64,000 bases of DNA, from assembly GCF_007859765.1 (NCBI RefSeq), contig NZ_SIHJ01000001.1:3699156-3763155 (forward strand), read 5' to 3'. Shown in pieces: positions 47,007 through 58,926 of the stretch. Position numbers and translations under genes: made by a program. The DNA comes from Posidoniimonas corsicana (GTDB lineage: Bacteria > Planctomycetota > Planctomycetia > Pirellulales > Lacipirellulaceae). Each line of letters starts with the position of its first letter. The stretch's first letter is position 1. A model generated the notes under the pieces. That model was not told the origin of the DNA and did not search any database. It worked only from the letters and a program-made list of their open reading frames with translations.

Positions 47007-47543
47007 CTAGTGGCTGTGCTCGACGCCGCCCTCGTGGCTGTGCAGCGACACCGTCGCGGCTGGCGTCTTGGCGGGCGTGAGCGTCCGGAGCTCGGCGATC
47101 GGCTCCTTGCCCTCGTAGGCGCGGTACAGGTCCTCGACCGCCTTCTTCAGGTCGTCGGCAGTCTTCGGGTCGGCGGCCTGCTTGGTCTTCATCGCGGCGA
47201 CAATCACCGTGTGGGCGGCCTTCAGCTGCTCGACGTACTTCGGGTTGTCGCTCTTGATGCGCTGCGCCAAGAAGTACTCGCCGATGATCGACTGGATGTT
47301 CGACGCGTGCGCCTCTTTGGTCGTGACCCAGCGGACCAGCTGGTTGTGGCCGGTGGCGTCGTGGGTGGCGGCCAGGTCGCCGATCTGGGTGATCGCCTTG
47401 GCGATGGTCTCGGTGTCCTCGAGCATCTCCTCGAAGCGGCGCTGGTCGCCGTAGATGCCGCACGGCACCTGGCAGTGGGCCGCGGCGATCTGCGGCGTCG
47501 CGAAAGCGAACGTAAGGATGCAAGCGTTGATGATGCGGTTCAT
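47007..47543 (-). CDS. sodN: exported nickel superoxide dismutase
   Basis: A 178-residue precursor. A Sec-type signal (residues 1-22, MNRIINACILTFAFATPQIAAA) ends directly before HCQVPCGIYGD, so the mature protein would begin with His1-Cys2 and Cys6, exactly the nickel hook HCxxPCGxY. The rest is the four-helix bundle (TIAKAITQIGD, NQLVRWVTTKEAHASNIQ). It dismutes superoxide outside the cytoplasm. The C terminus is His-rich (LHSHEGGVEHSH), which may bind nickel. No separate SodX-type protease gene is next to it; a normal signal peptidase could expose His1. Confidence 0.95.
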   Translation of the reverse strand: MNRIINACILTFAFATPQIAAAHCQVPCGIYGDQRRFEEMLEDTETIAKAITQIGDLAATHDATGHNQLVRWVTTKEAHASNIQSIIGEYFLAQRIKSDNPKYVEQLKAAHTVIVAAMKTKQAADPKTADDLKKAVEDLYRAYEGKEPIAELRTLTPAKTPAATVSLHSHEGGVEHSH

Positions 47544-47765
47544 AGCTGCCTTTGTGTGTTGAGGTGGGTAAGGCGGGGAGTCTGTGGCTGCCACTACTCT
47601 AAGACGTGCGAAAGCGTACGGCAAATCGTAGCAGGGATGACCGTAAATCTCGCCCAGCGTTGGTCGTCGGCGATTGAACTGGGGGCAGTACGCAGTAGGA
47701 TGCCGGATAGTTCACAGGCGAACTGGCATTTTTGCCCCACCTCGCGTTTCCCACCCGCGCTAGCC

Positions 47766-48272
47766 ATGATCGCCCCCCTGGTGCGACGCCCGACCGGCGT
47801 CGCTTGGGTCTGCCTGACCCTGTGCGTCCCGCCTGCTTCGGCGGCCAACGATCAAGCCCAGACAGCATCACCCGACAGCCGCGGCGCGTCGGCGGCCAGC
47901 GACCGCGCGGCCGATCCGGCGCTCGGCGTCGACCTGCCGGAGCTCGAGACCCGCGGAGCGCGGCCCTGGCTGCTGGCCAGCCAGTGCGTCAGCGGCGACT
48001 ACTACACGCAGATCCGCGGCTCGATCCCGACCGCCGCAATGCGCGTTGAACGCCTCACGCCGAGCAGCGACCAAGGCCCGCTGGGCGGCGCCCAGGCAAT
48101 GGCGATCCTAAGCCCGCTTCCGACCGACGAGCTGCTGCCGGCGCGCATCGACTTCACCTCGCTGGTCGCCCGCGGCTTCACTCCGGAGCCACTGCGACTC
48201 CCGCTGCCCAACCTGAGGGACTCTACATCCCGGCAGGTCGGCGTCCTCGTTGACGAGCTGGGGAGCCCCTGA
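47766..48272 (+). CDS. hypothetical exported protein
   Basis: A 168-residue protein with a plausible signal peptide at about residues 1-25 (MIAPLVRRPTGVAWVCLTLCVPPASA). The mature part is Ala/Ser/Asp-rich, then LPELETRGARPWLLASQCVSGDYYTQIRGSIP and two Pro/Leu-rich stretches. I recognise no domain. The frame is open upstream to 46977, but the Met at 47766 gives the only sensible signal peptide. It stands alone, divergent from sodN and convergent with the DUF1080 gene. Confidence 0.55.
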   Translation: MIAPLVRRPTGVAWVCLTLCVPPASAANDQAQTASPDSRGASAASDRAADPALGVDLPELETRGARPWLLASQCVSGDYYTQIRGSIPTAAMRVERLTPSSDQGPLGGAQAMAILSPLPTDELLPARIDFTSLVARGFTPEPLRLPLPNLRDSTSRQVGVLVDELGSP

Positions 48273-48304
48273 GGCGATCGGTGTGTCCTCAGCGGCAGCG
48301 CCCA

Positions 48305-49078
48305 CTACGGCGAGAGGACCATCACCTCGATCTTCCGGAAGTCGTACGGTGCGCTCTCCGCCTGAATCGAGATCAGGCCCTTGGTCAGCTCCTTGGGCGA
48401 GCCGCCGTCGAGCAGACGCTGGGCGTTCTTGTCCGCCGGGTCGAGTTGAGGGCGGCTGTACTCCATCACCTGCTCGCCGTTGACGAAGTGCTTGACGGTC
48501 TCGCCGCCGAGCACCTCGGCCTCGATGGTGGCCCACTCGCCGTCGGGGATGGTCTTGCTGGTTGAGCTGGTGCAGTGCGGCGTGTGCAGCTTGCCGTCCA
48601 GGAACACGTTGGTTCCGGGCGTGCAGAGGTTGGCGGTGCTGCGGGGCTTGCCATCCTCCAGCTGGGTGAGGATCTGAAGCTCAAGCGAAACCGGGAACTC
48701 CTGGTCCAGCACCATCGTCTGCGGGCTCTGGGCGTGCAGCATCAGGCCGTTGTTGCGCCGCGCCCAGCCCGGGCCTCCCTGCACCTGATCGCCGATGGAG
48801 CGGCACTCGACGCGGATCCGGTAGTGGGAGAACGGCTCGTTGTAGAACAGGTGTCCGTACCGGCCGCGGTACGGCCCCTCGTACTTGTCGAACCGCACCT
48901 TCAGCAGCCCGTCCTCGACCCGGAAGGTGTCGGCAAAGTTCTCGCCCGCCTCGTGGCCGCGGATCTTGGGGGTCCACCCCTTCAGGTCCTTGCCGTTGAA
49001 CAGCGGCTTCCACTCCTCGGCGGCGGCGGCCTGCGCGACCAAGAACAATCCAACGACAACGATCAGACGGGCGGGCAT
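48305..49078 (-). CDS. DUF1080 (3-keto-disaccharide hydrolase-like) secreted protein
   Basis: A 257-residue exported protein with a signal peptide (MPARLIVVVGLFLVAQAAAA) and the DUF1080 concanavalin-like domain: WKPLFNGKDLKGWTPK, HLFYNEPFSHYRIRVECR, WARRNNGLMLHAQSPQTM, and LISIQAESAPYDFRKIEVM. Some members hydrolyse 3-keto-glycosides; planctomycetes carry many copies. Start at 49078 is set by the signal peptide. No sugar dehydrogenase or transporter is adjacent, so its substrate is open. Confidence 0.9.
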   Translation of the reverse strand: MPARLIVVVGLFLVAQAAAAEEWKPLFNGKDLKGWTPKIRGHEAGENFADTFRVEDGLLKVRFDKYEGPYRGRYGHLFYNEPFSHYRIRVECRSIGDQVQGGPGWARRNNGLMLHAQSPQTMVLDQEFPVSLELQILTQLEDGKPRSTANLCTPGTNVFLDGKLHTPHCTSSTSKTIPDGEWATIEAEVLGGETVKHFVNGEQVMEYSRPQLDPADKNAQRLLDGGSPKELTKGLISIQAESAPYDFRKIEVMVLSP

Positions 49079-49161
49079 GCGGGGCGACTCTCCGGAAGAG
49101 GGGGTTCGGGGTTCGCCACAAGTATACCCACCCGCCGGGGCCGGACGCCAACTCGGGCCGC

Positions 49162-50379
49162 TCAGACGCTCTCGCCCGCCAGCCACCCCGTGCTGAAGGC
49201 GGCCTGAAAGTTGTAACCGCCGATCGGCCCGTCGAGGTCCAGCACCTCGCCCGCCAGGAACAGGCCCGGCGAGACGCGGCTCTGCATGTCCTGCGATGAG
49301 ACCTCCTTCAGCGCCACGCCGCCGGCGGTCACCTCCGCCTTCTTGAACCCGAGCGTACCCGACAGCGGCGCCCGCCGCCGTTTCAGCGCGTCGACCAGGC
49401 GGGACAGCTCGGCCTTGCTGAACTCGGCCGTGCGGCGTTCGGGGGGCGCGCCGGCCACGACAAGCAGCTCTTCCGCCAGGCTTTTGGGGACCAGCTCGGT
49501 CAGCACGCTCAGCACCGCCCGGTTGGGGCCGCGGAACCGGGACCGCAGCGTCTGCTCGTCGGTGTCGGGCGTGAAGTCGAAGACCGCCTGCCAGTCGGCT
49601 GAGGGCCGGTCGGTGATCGCGCGGCTGATGTCCATCGCCACCGGGCCGGACAGACCGAAGTGGGTGAACAGCAGCGATCCGCGGCGGGTGTCGGCCGGTT
49701 TCCTCCCCTCCTCCACGACGCTCAGTCGCACGTCGGGCAAGGTGACGCCCTGCAGGCGGTGGACCCAATCAGCCGTGCTGGTAAGCGGCGCGAGCGCCGG
49801 CCGCGGGGGGACGATCTTGTGCCCCAGCTGCTTGGCCCACGCGTAGCCATCGCCGGTGGTGCCGCAGCCGGGGTACGAACGGCCGCCGGTGGCCAGCACC
49901 AGCCGCTGGCAGTCGACGCGGCGGCGGTCGGTCAGCACGGAGTAGCCCTGCTCCGAGCGTTCGACGCTAACGACCGGCTCGCCGAGCGCGAGCTCGGCGC
50001 CCGACTCCTGCACCATTGCGATGCACGCCCGTGCTACGTCGAGCGCACGGTTGCTGACCGGGAAGACTTTGCCGGTCGCTTCGACCTTGGTGCGGACGCC
50101 ACGCGCGTGGAACAACTCGATCAGCTCTTCCGGCCCCAACGCGGCCAGCGGCGCGTGCAGGAACCGCTCGCCCTGCCGGCCGAAAGCGGCGGCGATGGCG
50201 CGGCGGTCGGCGGCGTGCGTCAGGTTGCAGCGGGTCCCGCCGGACATCAGGATCTTGACGCCCGCCTTGCGGTTTTTCTCCAGCAGGACCACGCTCCGGC
50301 CGCGCGCAGCCGCCCGCGCCGCGGCGAACATGCCCGCCGCGCCCGCGCCGATCACCGCCACGTCGCACTCCTGTTTCAT
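49162..50379 (-). CDS. flavoprotein of the BaiN/HI0933 family
   Basis: A 405-residue FAD protein. The dinucleotide-binding motif DVAVIGAGAAGMFAAARAAARGRSVVLLEKN opens it, followed by the family block KILMSGGTRCNLTHA, LATGGRSYPGCGTTGDGYAWAKQLGH, LLFTHFGLSGPVAMDISRAI, and the C-terminal GLFLAGEVLDLDGPIGGYNFQAAFSTGWLAG. It is a predicted cytoplasmic oxidoreductase; most members are uncharacterised. The ATG at 50379 (MKQECDVAVIG) is chosen because the flavin motif must be near the N terminus. Confidence 0.93.
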   Translation of the reverse strand: MKQECDVAVIGAGAAGMFAAARAAARGRSVVLLEKNRKAGVKILMSGGTRCNLTHAADRRAIAAAFGRQGERFLHAPLAALGPEELIELFHARGVRTKVEATGKVFPVSNRALDVARACIAMVQESGAELALGEPVVSVERSEQGYSVLTDRRRVDCQRLVLATGGRSYPGCGTTGDGYAWAKQLGHKIVPPRPALAPLTSTADWVHRLQGVTLPDVRLSVVEEGRKPADTRRGSLLFTHFGLSGPVAMDISRAITDRPSADWQAVFDFTPDTDEQTLRSRFRGPNRAVLSVLTELVPKSLAEELLVVAGAPPERRTAEFSKAELSRLVDALKRRRAPLSGTLGFKKAEVTAGGVALKEVSSQDMQSRVSPGLFLAGEVLDLDGPIGGYNFQAAFSTGWLAGESV

Positions 50380-50533
50380 GACGCTAAAGCGTAGCGTGCC
50401 CGGCCCGGCGCCGTAACGGCCGGGCTTAGGCGGCGTAGGAGAAGAGGAATCCCGCCGCCATTGGTTGGCCGCGTCCTCCCGCAGCGTGGTACACTGGACA
50501 TGGACACCCGCCCCCCCCTCCCATCGCCCTGTC

Positions 50534-51187
50534 ATGCGAACCGCCATGCTGAGCGTCTCGCCGCTGGAATTCGCGCTGGCCGCCCTGGTCTGGGCGCTGG
50601 TCCTGGGCGCAGCGGCCCTGGGCGCTCCGCAGGCCGACGAGGCCCCGGAGACCGGCGCCGTCGCTCCCGACCAGCCGGCAGCGGCGGCAGACCCCGCCGC
50701 TGGCGACGCGCCGCCCGCGGTCGACCCGGTCGACGCCGAGCGCCGCGCCGTGTGGGAAAGCCCCGAGATGCGGTTCGCCCGCGCGTGGCTCGAAGAGTAT
50801 TTCCGCACTTCGCGCCAATCGCCACCGGCGGTAGAGCGGGCCTACCTGGACCGGCTGTCACGGTTGTCGGCCGACGAGATGCGGGCGTGGCTGCAGCAGA
50901 TGTCGATGCAGCACCGGCAGATCGCCCAGGAGAACCGCCGCTTCGCCGCCGCCCGCCGCCAGGTGGTGGAGAACGCCGCCTCGCAGCGCACCCCAGCGCC
51001 GGTCTCGCCGCGCGTCCCGTCGAGTGGTGGGTACAACTACGTGCAGCCGCTCGCGGTGCAGCGGCCGTTCAGCGGGCCGGCTTACGACCCGCGGTACAAC
51101 ACGCTGCGGTCGTTCGAGATCGTGCACTACCTCGACACGCTGCAGATCCGCGAGGACCTGTACGACCTGCGGAACTCTAGCAGGTAG
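50534..51187 (+). CDS. hypothetical protein with N-terminal membrane segment
   Basis: A 217-residue protein: membrane anchor or signal at about 8-28 (PLEFALAALVWALVLGAAAL), an Ala/Pro/Asp linker to residue 68, then a helical region (WESPEMRFARAWLEEYFRTSRQ, LDRLSRLSADEMRAWLQQMSMQHRQIAQENRRF) and a Pro/Tyr-rich C terminus (PFSGPAYDPRYNTLRSFEIVHYLDTL). No known domain. The codon pattern is strongly coding. It probably faces the periplasm. The next gene, a methyltransferase, starts 52 bp downstream on the same strand. Confidence 0.68.
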   Translation: MRTAMLSVSPLEFALAALVWALVLGAAALGAPQADEAPETGAVAPDQPAAAADPAAGDAPPAVDPVDAERRAVWESPEMRFARAWLEEYFRTSRQSPPAVERAYLDRLSRLSADEMRAWLQQMSMQHRQIAQENRRFAAARRQVVENAASQRTPAPVSPRVPSSGGYNYVQPLAVQRPFSGPAYDPRYNTLRSFEIVHYLDTLQIREDLYDLRNSSR

Positions 51188-51239
51188 GCGCCCCGCGTAC
51201 CCCTGACGTCCGGCCACGGGCTGCGGCTATGCTGGCCGC

Positions 51240-52031
51240 ATGACGGTGCCTGAATGGAAACTCCCGCCCGGCGTCTCGCGGGGCACGTGGGACTACGCCC
51301 AGTCGACCTCGGTCGCCGAGGACTACGACGACTACCACGCGCTCAACCCGCTGTTCGACTTCGAGGAGTCGGTGCTGCGTGAGGAGTTCGCGCGGCCCGG
51401 ACGGGTGGCGGACCTCGGCTGCGGGACCGGACGCGCGCTCGTGCCGCTGGTCCGCGCGGGCCACCGCGGCCTGGCCGTGGACCTGTCGGAGAAGATGCTG
51501 GGCGTGGTCCGCGAGAAGGCCGCGCTGGAGAATCTCGACATCGAGTGCCTGCAGGCCAACCTGGCGGAGCTCGACGCCGTGGCGGACGAGAGCGTCGACA
51601 ACGCGATGTGCCTGTTCAGCACGCTGGGGATGATCCGCGGCCGGGCCGTGCGGCGGCGGGCGCTGGGGCACATGCGGCGGGTCCTCCGCCCGGGCGGGCG
51701 GCTGGTGCTGCACGTGCACAACTTCTGGTTCAACGTGTGGGACCCGGGCGGGCCGTGGTGGGTCGTCAGGAGCCTGCTCGCCGCGTCGGCGCCGTCCGCC
51801 CGCCGCCGCGAAGATTGGGACCTCGGCGACAAGTACTACCCGTACCGCGGCGTGCCGAACTTCTACCTGCACGTGTTCCGCAACCGCGAGCTGCGCGCCG
51901 ACCTGCGGTCGGCGGGCCTGCGGGTTCGTCGATGGATCCCGCTGGACGTCCGCCGGCGCCACGCGCTTCGGGCGGGGTGGCTGCTGCCGGCGCTGCGCGC
52001 CAACGGCTGGATCGTGGTCTGCGAGCGGTAG
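51240..52031 (+). CDS. class I SAM-dependent methyltransferase
   Basis: A 263-residue cytoplasmic methyltransferase with a Rossmann core: motif I VADLGCGTGRALVPLVRAGHRGLAVDLSEKML at about 57-90, an acidic motif II (LQANLAELDAVADESVDNAMCLFSTLGMI), and MRRVLRPGGRLVLHVHNFWFNVWDPGGPWW. The target (small molecule, lipid or protein) is not indicated. The two genes 50534-51187 and this one may form a short operon. Confidence 0.88.
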   Translation: MTVPEWKLPPGVSRGTWDYAQSTSVAEDYDDYHALNPLFDFEESVLREEFARPGRVADLGCGTGRALVPLVRAGHRGLAVDLSEKMLGVVREKAALENLDIECLQANLAELDAVADESVDNAMCLFSTLGMIRGRAVRRRALGHMRRVLRPGGRLVLHVHNFWFNVWDPGGPWWVVRSLLAASAPSARRREDWDLGDKYYPYRGVPNFYLHVFRNRELRADLRSAGLRVRRWIPLDVRRRHALRAGWLLPALRANGWIVVCER

Positions 52032-52038
52032 CGGGCGG

Positions 52039-52623
52039 CTACGGCGAGGCCGCCTCGAAGCTGAACGTGACGCCGACGCTGTCGCTGATCGCGGGGATCG
52101 AGTTGTTCATGCCGTAGTCGCTCCGCTTGATCGGCAGGTCGCAGTGGAAGCCGACGCGGGCCTTGCCTTGCTGGTCTTCCCCCGCGTGCAGCAGGCGGAC
52201 CGGCAGCGTCACCTCTTTCGAGACGCCGTGCATCGTCAGCTTGCCCTTCACCTGGTAGACGTCGCGGCCCTTGTCGTCGCGCGTCACGCCCTGCGTCTGG
52301 CCCGCGAAGGTGATCTCCGGGAACTTCGCTGCGTCGAAGAAGTCGGCGTTCATGAGGTGCTTGTCACGCGCCTCGTTGCCGGTGCTGATGCTGGCGACCT
52401 TCACCGCCAACTCGAACCGGCTGCCCTCGGGGTTGGCCGGGTCAAGCGTGACCCTGCCGGACGCCTCCTTGAACATGCCGTAGGTGAAGCTGTACCCCAG
52501 GTGACCGACGCTGAACACCACCGAGGTGTGCGCGCCGTCCACCACGTACTGGGCGGGCGCGGCCTGCGCCTGGTTGGAGGCCAACAGCGCGAGGGCGACA
52601 AGCAGCGGAAACGGGCGGGGCAT
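52039..52623 (-). CDS. YceI family periplasmic protein
   Basis: A 194-residue exported protein: signal peptide ending AQA (residue 21), then the lipocalin-like YceI domain (YVVDGAHTSVVFSVGHLGYSFTYGMFKEASGRVTLDPANPE, NADFFDAAKFPEITFAGQ, LTMHGVSKEVTLPVRLL, HCDLPIKRSDYGMN). Members bind isoprenoid-type lipids; physiological role varies. It faces the methyltransferase gene tail to tail and is divergent from floA. Confidence 0.92.
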   Translation of the reverse strand: MPRPFPLLVALALLASNQAQAAPAQYVVDGAHTSVVFSVGHLGYSFTYGMFKEASGRVTLDPANPEGSRFELAVKVASISTGNEARDKHLMNADFFDAAKFPEITFAGQTQGVTRDDKGRDVYQVKGKLTMHGVSKEVTLPVRLLHAGEDQQGKARVGFHCDLPIKRSDYGMNNSIPAISDSVGVTFSFEAASP

Positions 52624-52799
52624 AGCGGTGCTCCTGGTGGGGGATCGCTTGCGGTTGGGGGGCGGCGGCCCTGCGGTTACGCCCGACGAATCCCCGTTGG
52701 TGCGGCAAGAACGTGGGGCGCTCGTCGAATCTATTCCCAACGGGCCTAATCGACTATTATCAGAATGCGAGCGGATTGCCTACTCCCCAGGACGACCAG

Positions 52800-53789
52800 A
52801 TGACCTCTCCCATCCTCCTGCAGCTCGACGGCCTGAGCGGCCTGATGCCGATCATCGTCACCTTCATGGTGATCGTGCTCTTGATCGGCGGCGCCATCTT
52901 CATCTTCAGCTACGGAAAGCTGTGGCTGCAGGCGTGGTCGTCAAACGTGTGGATGAACCCGTTCGACCTGGTGTTCATGAGCCTCCGCCAGGTGCACGCG
53001 CGGACTATTGTCGACGGCCGGATCATGGCCACGCAGGCCGGCGTGGGCAACGACCCCAACACCGGCATCACCACCCGCCGCCTCGAGGCGCACTACCTGG
53101 CGGGCGGCAACGTGCCGCGGGTGATTAACGCGTTGATCGCCGCACACCGCGCCGACATCGACCTCGACTTCGACCGCGCCGCGGCGATCGACTTGGCCGG
53201 CCGCGACGTGCTGGACGCCGTGAAGACGAGCGTCTACCCGAAGGTGATCGACTGCCCCGACCCGGAGAAGTCGCCCAAGACCACGCTCAGCGCGGTCGCG
53301 AAGAGCGGCGTCGAGCTTAAGATCCGGGCCCGGGTGACCGTCCGCACCAACCTGAAGCAGCTGATCGGCGGCGCCACCGAAGAAACAATCGTCGCCCGCG
53401 TCGGCGAGGGAATCATCACCGCCATCGGCTCGGCCGAAGACCACCAGGCGGTGATGGAGAACCCGGACCGCATCTCCAAGGCGGTGCTGGAGCGCGGGCT
53501 CGACGCGCACACCGCGTTCGAGATCGTGTCGATCGACATCGCCGACATCGACATCGGAGAGAACATCGGCGCCCGGCTGCAGGCGGACCAGGCGGAGGCC
53601 GACACACGCAAGGCCCAGGCCTACGCCGAGAAGCGCCGCGCGGACGCCATCGCGCGCGAGCAGGAGATGAAGGCGGACGTGGCCGCCAACCGGGCCGGCG
53701 TGCTGCTGGCCCAGGCCGAGGTGCCGATGGCCATGGCCGAGGCGTTCCGCAAGGGCACGCTCGAAACCTCCCAGAACGGCTCGTCCTAG
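52800..53789 (+). CDS. floA: flotillin-like protein FloA
   Basis: A 329-residue membrane-scaffold protein. One N-terminal hydrophobic segment ([24 protein letters not shown]), a short amphipathic region, then the SPFH-like domain ([125 protein letters not shown]). It forms membrane microdomains. The ATG at 52800 has AGGA just ahead; a 29-codon upstream extension lacks homology. Confidence 0.95.
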   Translation: MTSPILLQLDGLSGLMPIIVTFMVIVLLIGGAIFIFSYGKLWLQAWSSNVWMNPFDLVFMSLRQVHARTIVDGRIMATQAGVGNDPNTGITTRRLEAHYLAGGNVPRVINALIAAHRADIDLDFDRAAAIDLAGRDVLDAVKTSVYPKVIDCPDPEKSPKTTLSAVAKSGVELKIRARVTVRTNLKQLIGGATEETIVARVGEGIITAIGSAEDHQAVMENPDRISKAVLERGLDAHTAFEIVSIDIADIDIGENIGARLQADQAEADTRKAQAYAEKRRADAIAREQEMKADVAANRAGVLLAQAEVPMAMAEAFRKGTLETSQNGSS

Positions 53790-53798
53790 ACCGCTATG

Positions 53799-54467
53799 CT
53801 ACTGGCGCCGCAGGGCGTAGTCGAAGGCGGACTTGATGGACATCTCGGTGTCCGGGTCGGGGTCGGTGAGCAGACGCCACGAGCCGTCGATGTACTCCAG
53901 CTCAAAGTCCCGGACCGACTCGCCTTCGCGGGTCTTCATGGGCGAGCCGCTGGTGAGCGGTGACGAGAGCCCGCCGGTCGACGCCTCGCCGGACTGCATC
54001 GGGTCGCCACCCTCCATCGCGGCGGCGTCGTCAACGGGCTCGTCAGTCCGCTGCTGATCATTGCTGCTGGACGACTCGTTGTCACGGTTGAAGGTGAACA
54101 TGGTGACCGTGTACCGCCGCGTGATGGTGATCGTGCCGCGGTAGCTGTCACCCTCGTTGACCGGCGGGTGCAGCTGGTGCTCGACGGTCTGCGTCGACTC
54201 GGTGTTGGCGCCGCCGGTGGGGCCGGGGTCGCGGGCCGTGCCTGCGCCTGCGGTGCCCACGAGGCGGTTCACGTCCTCGAAGATGTGCTCAAACTTCACC
54301 TCCGCCTCGGGGCGTGGCGAGGTCGCGGGCGTGGGGGGCGCGGGGGTTTCTGGCTCGCAGCCAATCACCAGCAGCGGGACGCAGCCGAGCAGGCCGAGCG
54401 CCGCCGCCACGGCCGGCGCCTTGGTCCGGCGGGTCGGGGCAGAGGGGGGAAGCGACAGCATCGTCAT
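53799..54467 (-). CDS. predicted lipoprotein
   Basis: A 222-residue protein with a lipoprotein signal: basic start, hydrophobic stretch (AVAAALGLLGCVPLLVIGC) and a lipobox Cys near residue 37. The mature part begins EPETPAPPTPATSPRP, a Pro-rich spacer, then HIFEDVNRLVGTAG and a beta-type middle (DSYRGTITITRRYTVTMFTFNRDNE). The C-terminal DFELEYIDGSWRLLTDPDPDTEMSIKSAFDYALRRQ looks conserved in style. No family is recognised. It is convergent with floA, 9 bp between stops. Confidence 0.65.
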   Translation of the reverse strand: MTMLSLPPSAPTRRTKAPAVAAALGLLGCVPLLVIGCEPETPAPPTPATSPRPEAEVKFEHIFEDVNRLVGTAGAGTARDPGPTGGANTESTQTVEHQLHPPVNEGDSYRGTITITRRYTVTMFTFNRDNESSSSNDQQRTDEPVDDAAAMEGGDPMQSGEASTGGLSSPLTSGSPMKTREGESVRDFELEYIDGSWRLLTDPDPDTEMSIKSAFDYALRRQ

Positions 54468-54655
54468 TGCTAGCGACGGCCTCGTAATAAGCTGGTTGAG
54501 AACGGCGATGGTCACCGTCGGGGCCTCGGCCGCGTCGGTTCTTTCAGGATAGCATTTGCCCCCGGCCCGGGCCAACCGACGTCGCGCGGCCCGCAGCGCA
54601 ACCGGACTAATCCCCCCAGCCGGGCTATCCCCACGCGATCGCCGTAGCGCGGTGG

Positions 54656-55444
54656 TCAGTTCGCCGCCGCGGTCGGCTCCGGCCCGTAGTAGAGAACCGC
54701 AAATGCCACGGCCAGCACCGCCAGGTAGATGTACACGTTCGCCACGCCGACCCAGTGCGTCCAGTGACGCTGGGCGCCCCTCCGGCGGTCGCTCCACACT
54801 CCCAGCGTCACGAACGCGATCGCGATCAGCTGGGGCACGATCGCCGCCAGGTAGGCGGCGACCACGGCGTCTTGGTAGGCAGCGCCCACGCGGCTGTAAA
54901 AGTACGACCGCAGCATGTATCCCACAATCGGCTCGGCCGCCATCCAGAGGAACGTGACACGCCACGCCGCGAACTTCGATGTGCGGGCCAGGCCCAGGCT
55001 GACGGCGAACAACGCGACGCCGCGCAGCAGCACGTAGAGTTCAAATGCGGTCGCCATCCGCCAGCCGTCGAACGCCACTCCCGCCCACAACGCGATGTGC
55101 AGCGCGACAGACAGCGAGGACAACAGCAGCAGCCCGTGCCCCGGCTGCCACACGGCGACGCCGGAGCGGCGGGCCGACAGCACTACACAAAGCGCCGACA
55201 TCTCGGCAGACGCGGGCAAGAACCAGAGCAGGTTCAGCACCCCGCCCGAGTCGTCCAGAGCCGGCGAGTTGCGGATCGCGGAGAACACCACCGCGAACAA
55301 CGCCGAGGCGACCGCCATCCACAGCAGCAGGTGGTGCACGCGTAGCGGCGGCAGCGAGTCGCCCCCGCCATTCCCGAGCGGCACCCTGGCGTCGAACGGC
55401 GGTGGTTCGTCGATGGGCTGGTGGTGTCCCGCGTCTTCCGCCAT
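54656..55444 (-). CDS. polytopic membrane protein of unknown function
   Basis: A 262-residue protein with a 35-residue acidic, Pro-rich cytoplasmic start and about seven predicted membrane segments (LLLWMAVASALFAVVFSAI, LLWFLPASAEMSALCVVLSA, LLLLSSLSVALHIALWAGVAF, FELYVLLRGVALFAVSLGLA, FLWMAAEPIVGYML, VVAAYLAAIVPQLIAIAFVTLGVW, VANVYIYLAVLAVAFAVLYY). No motif reveals a function. It lies 49 bp downstream of carB on the same strand and may be cotranscribed. Confidence 0.75.
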   Translation of the reverse strand: MAEDAGHHQPIDEPPPFDARVPLGNGGGDSLPPLRVHHLLLWMAVASALFAVVFSAIRNSPALDDSGGVLNLLWFLPASAEMSALCVVLSARRSGVAVWQPGHGLLLLSSLSVALHIALWAGVAFDGWRMATAFELYVLLRGVALFAVSLGLARTSKFAAWRVTFLWMAAEPIVGYMLRSYFYSRVGAAYQDAVVAAYLAAIVPQLIAIAFVTLGVWSDRRRGAQRHWTHWVGVANVYIYLAVLAVAFAVLYYGPEPTAAAN

Positions 55445-55493
55445 GCGTGACCCCGGCTGGTAGGTGGGCAGGATCGCGGTTTGCGGACCGAGC

Positions 55494-58790
<3,297 letters not shown>

Positions 58791-58926
58791 GTCGGGGCGG
58801 GGGGAAGGCGGTCGTGCGGCGGGGGGAGGCGGGGCGACGCAGCCCGACCTTGTCCTGCCGGAGCGGGTAAAATCGCTCCAAGGTAGCACGCCGGTAGCCG
58901 GCCCGACAACCGGCTGAATCCCGCGG

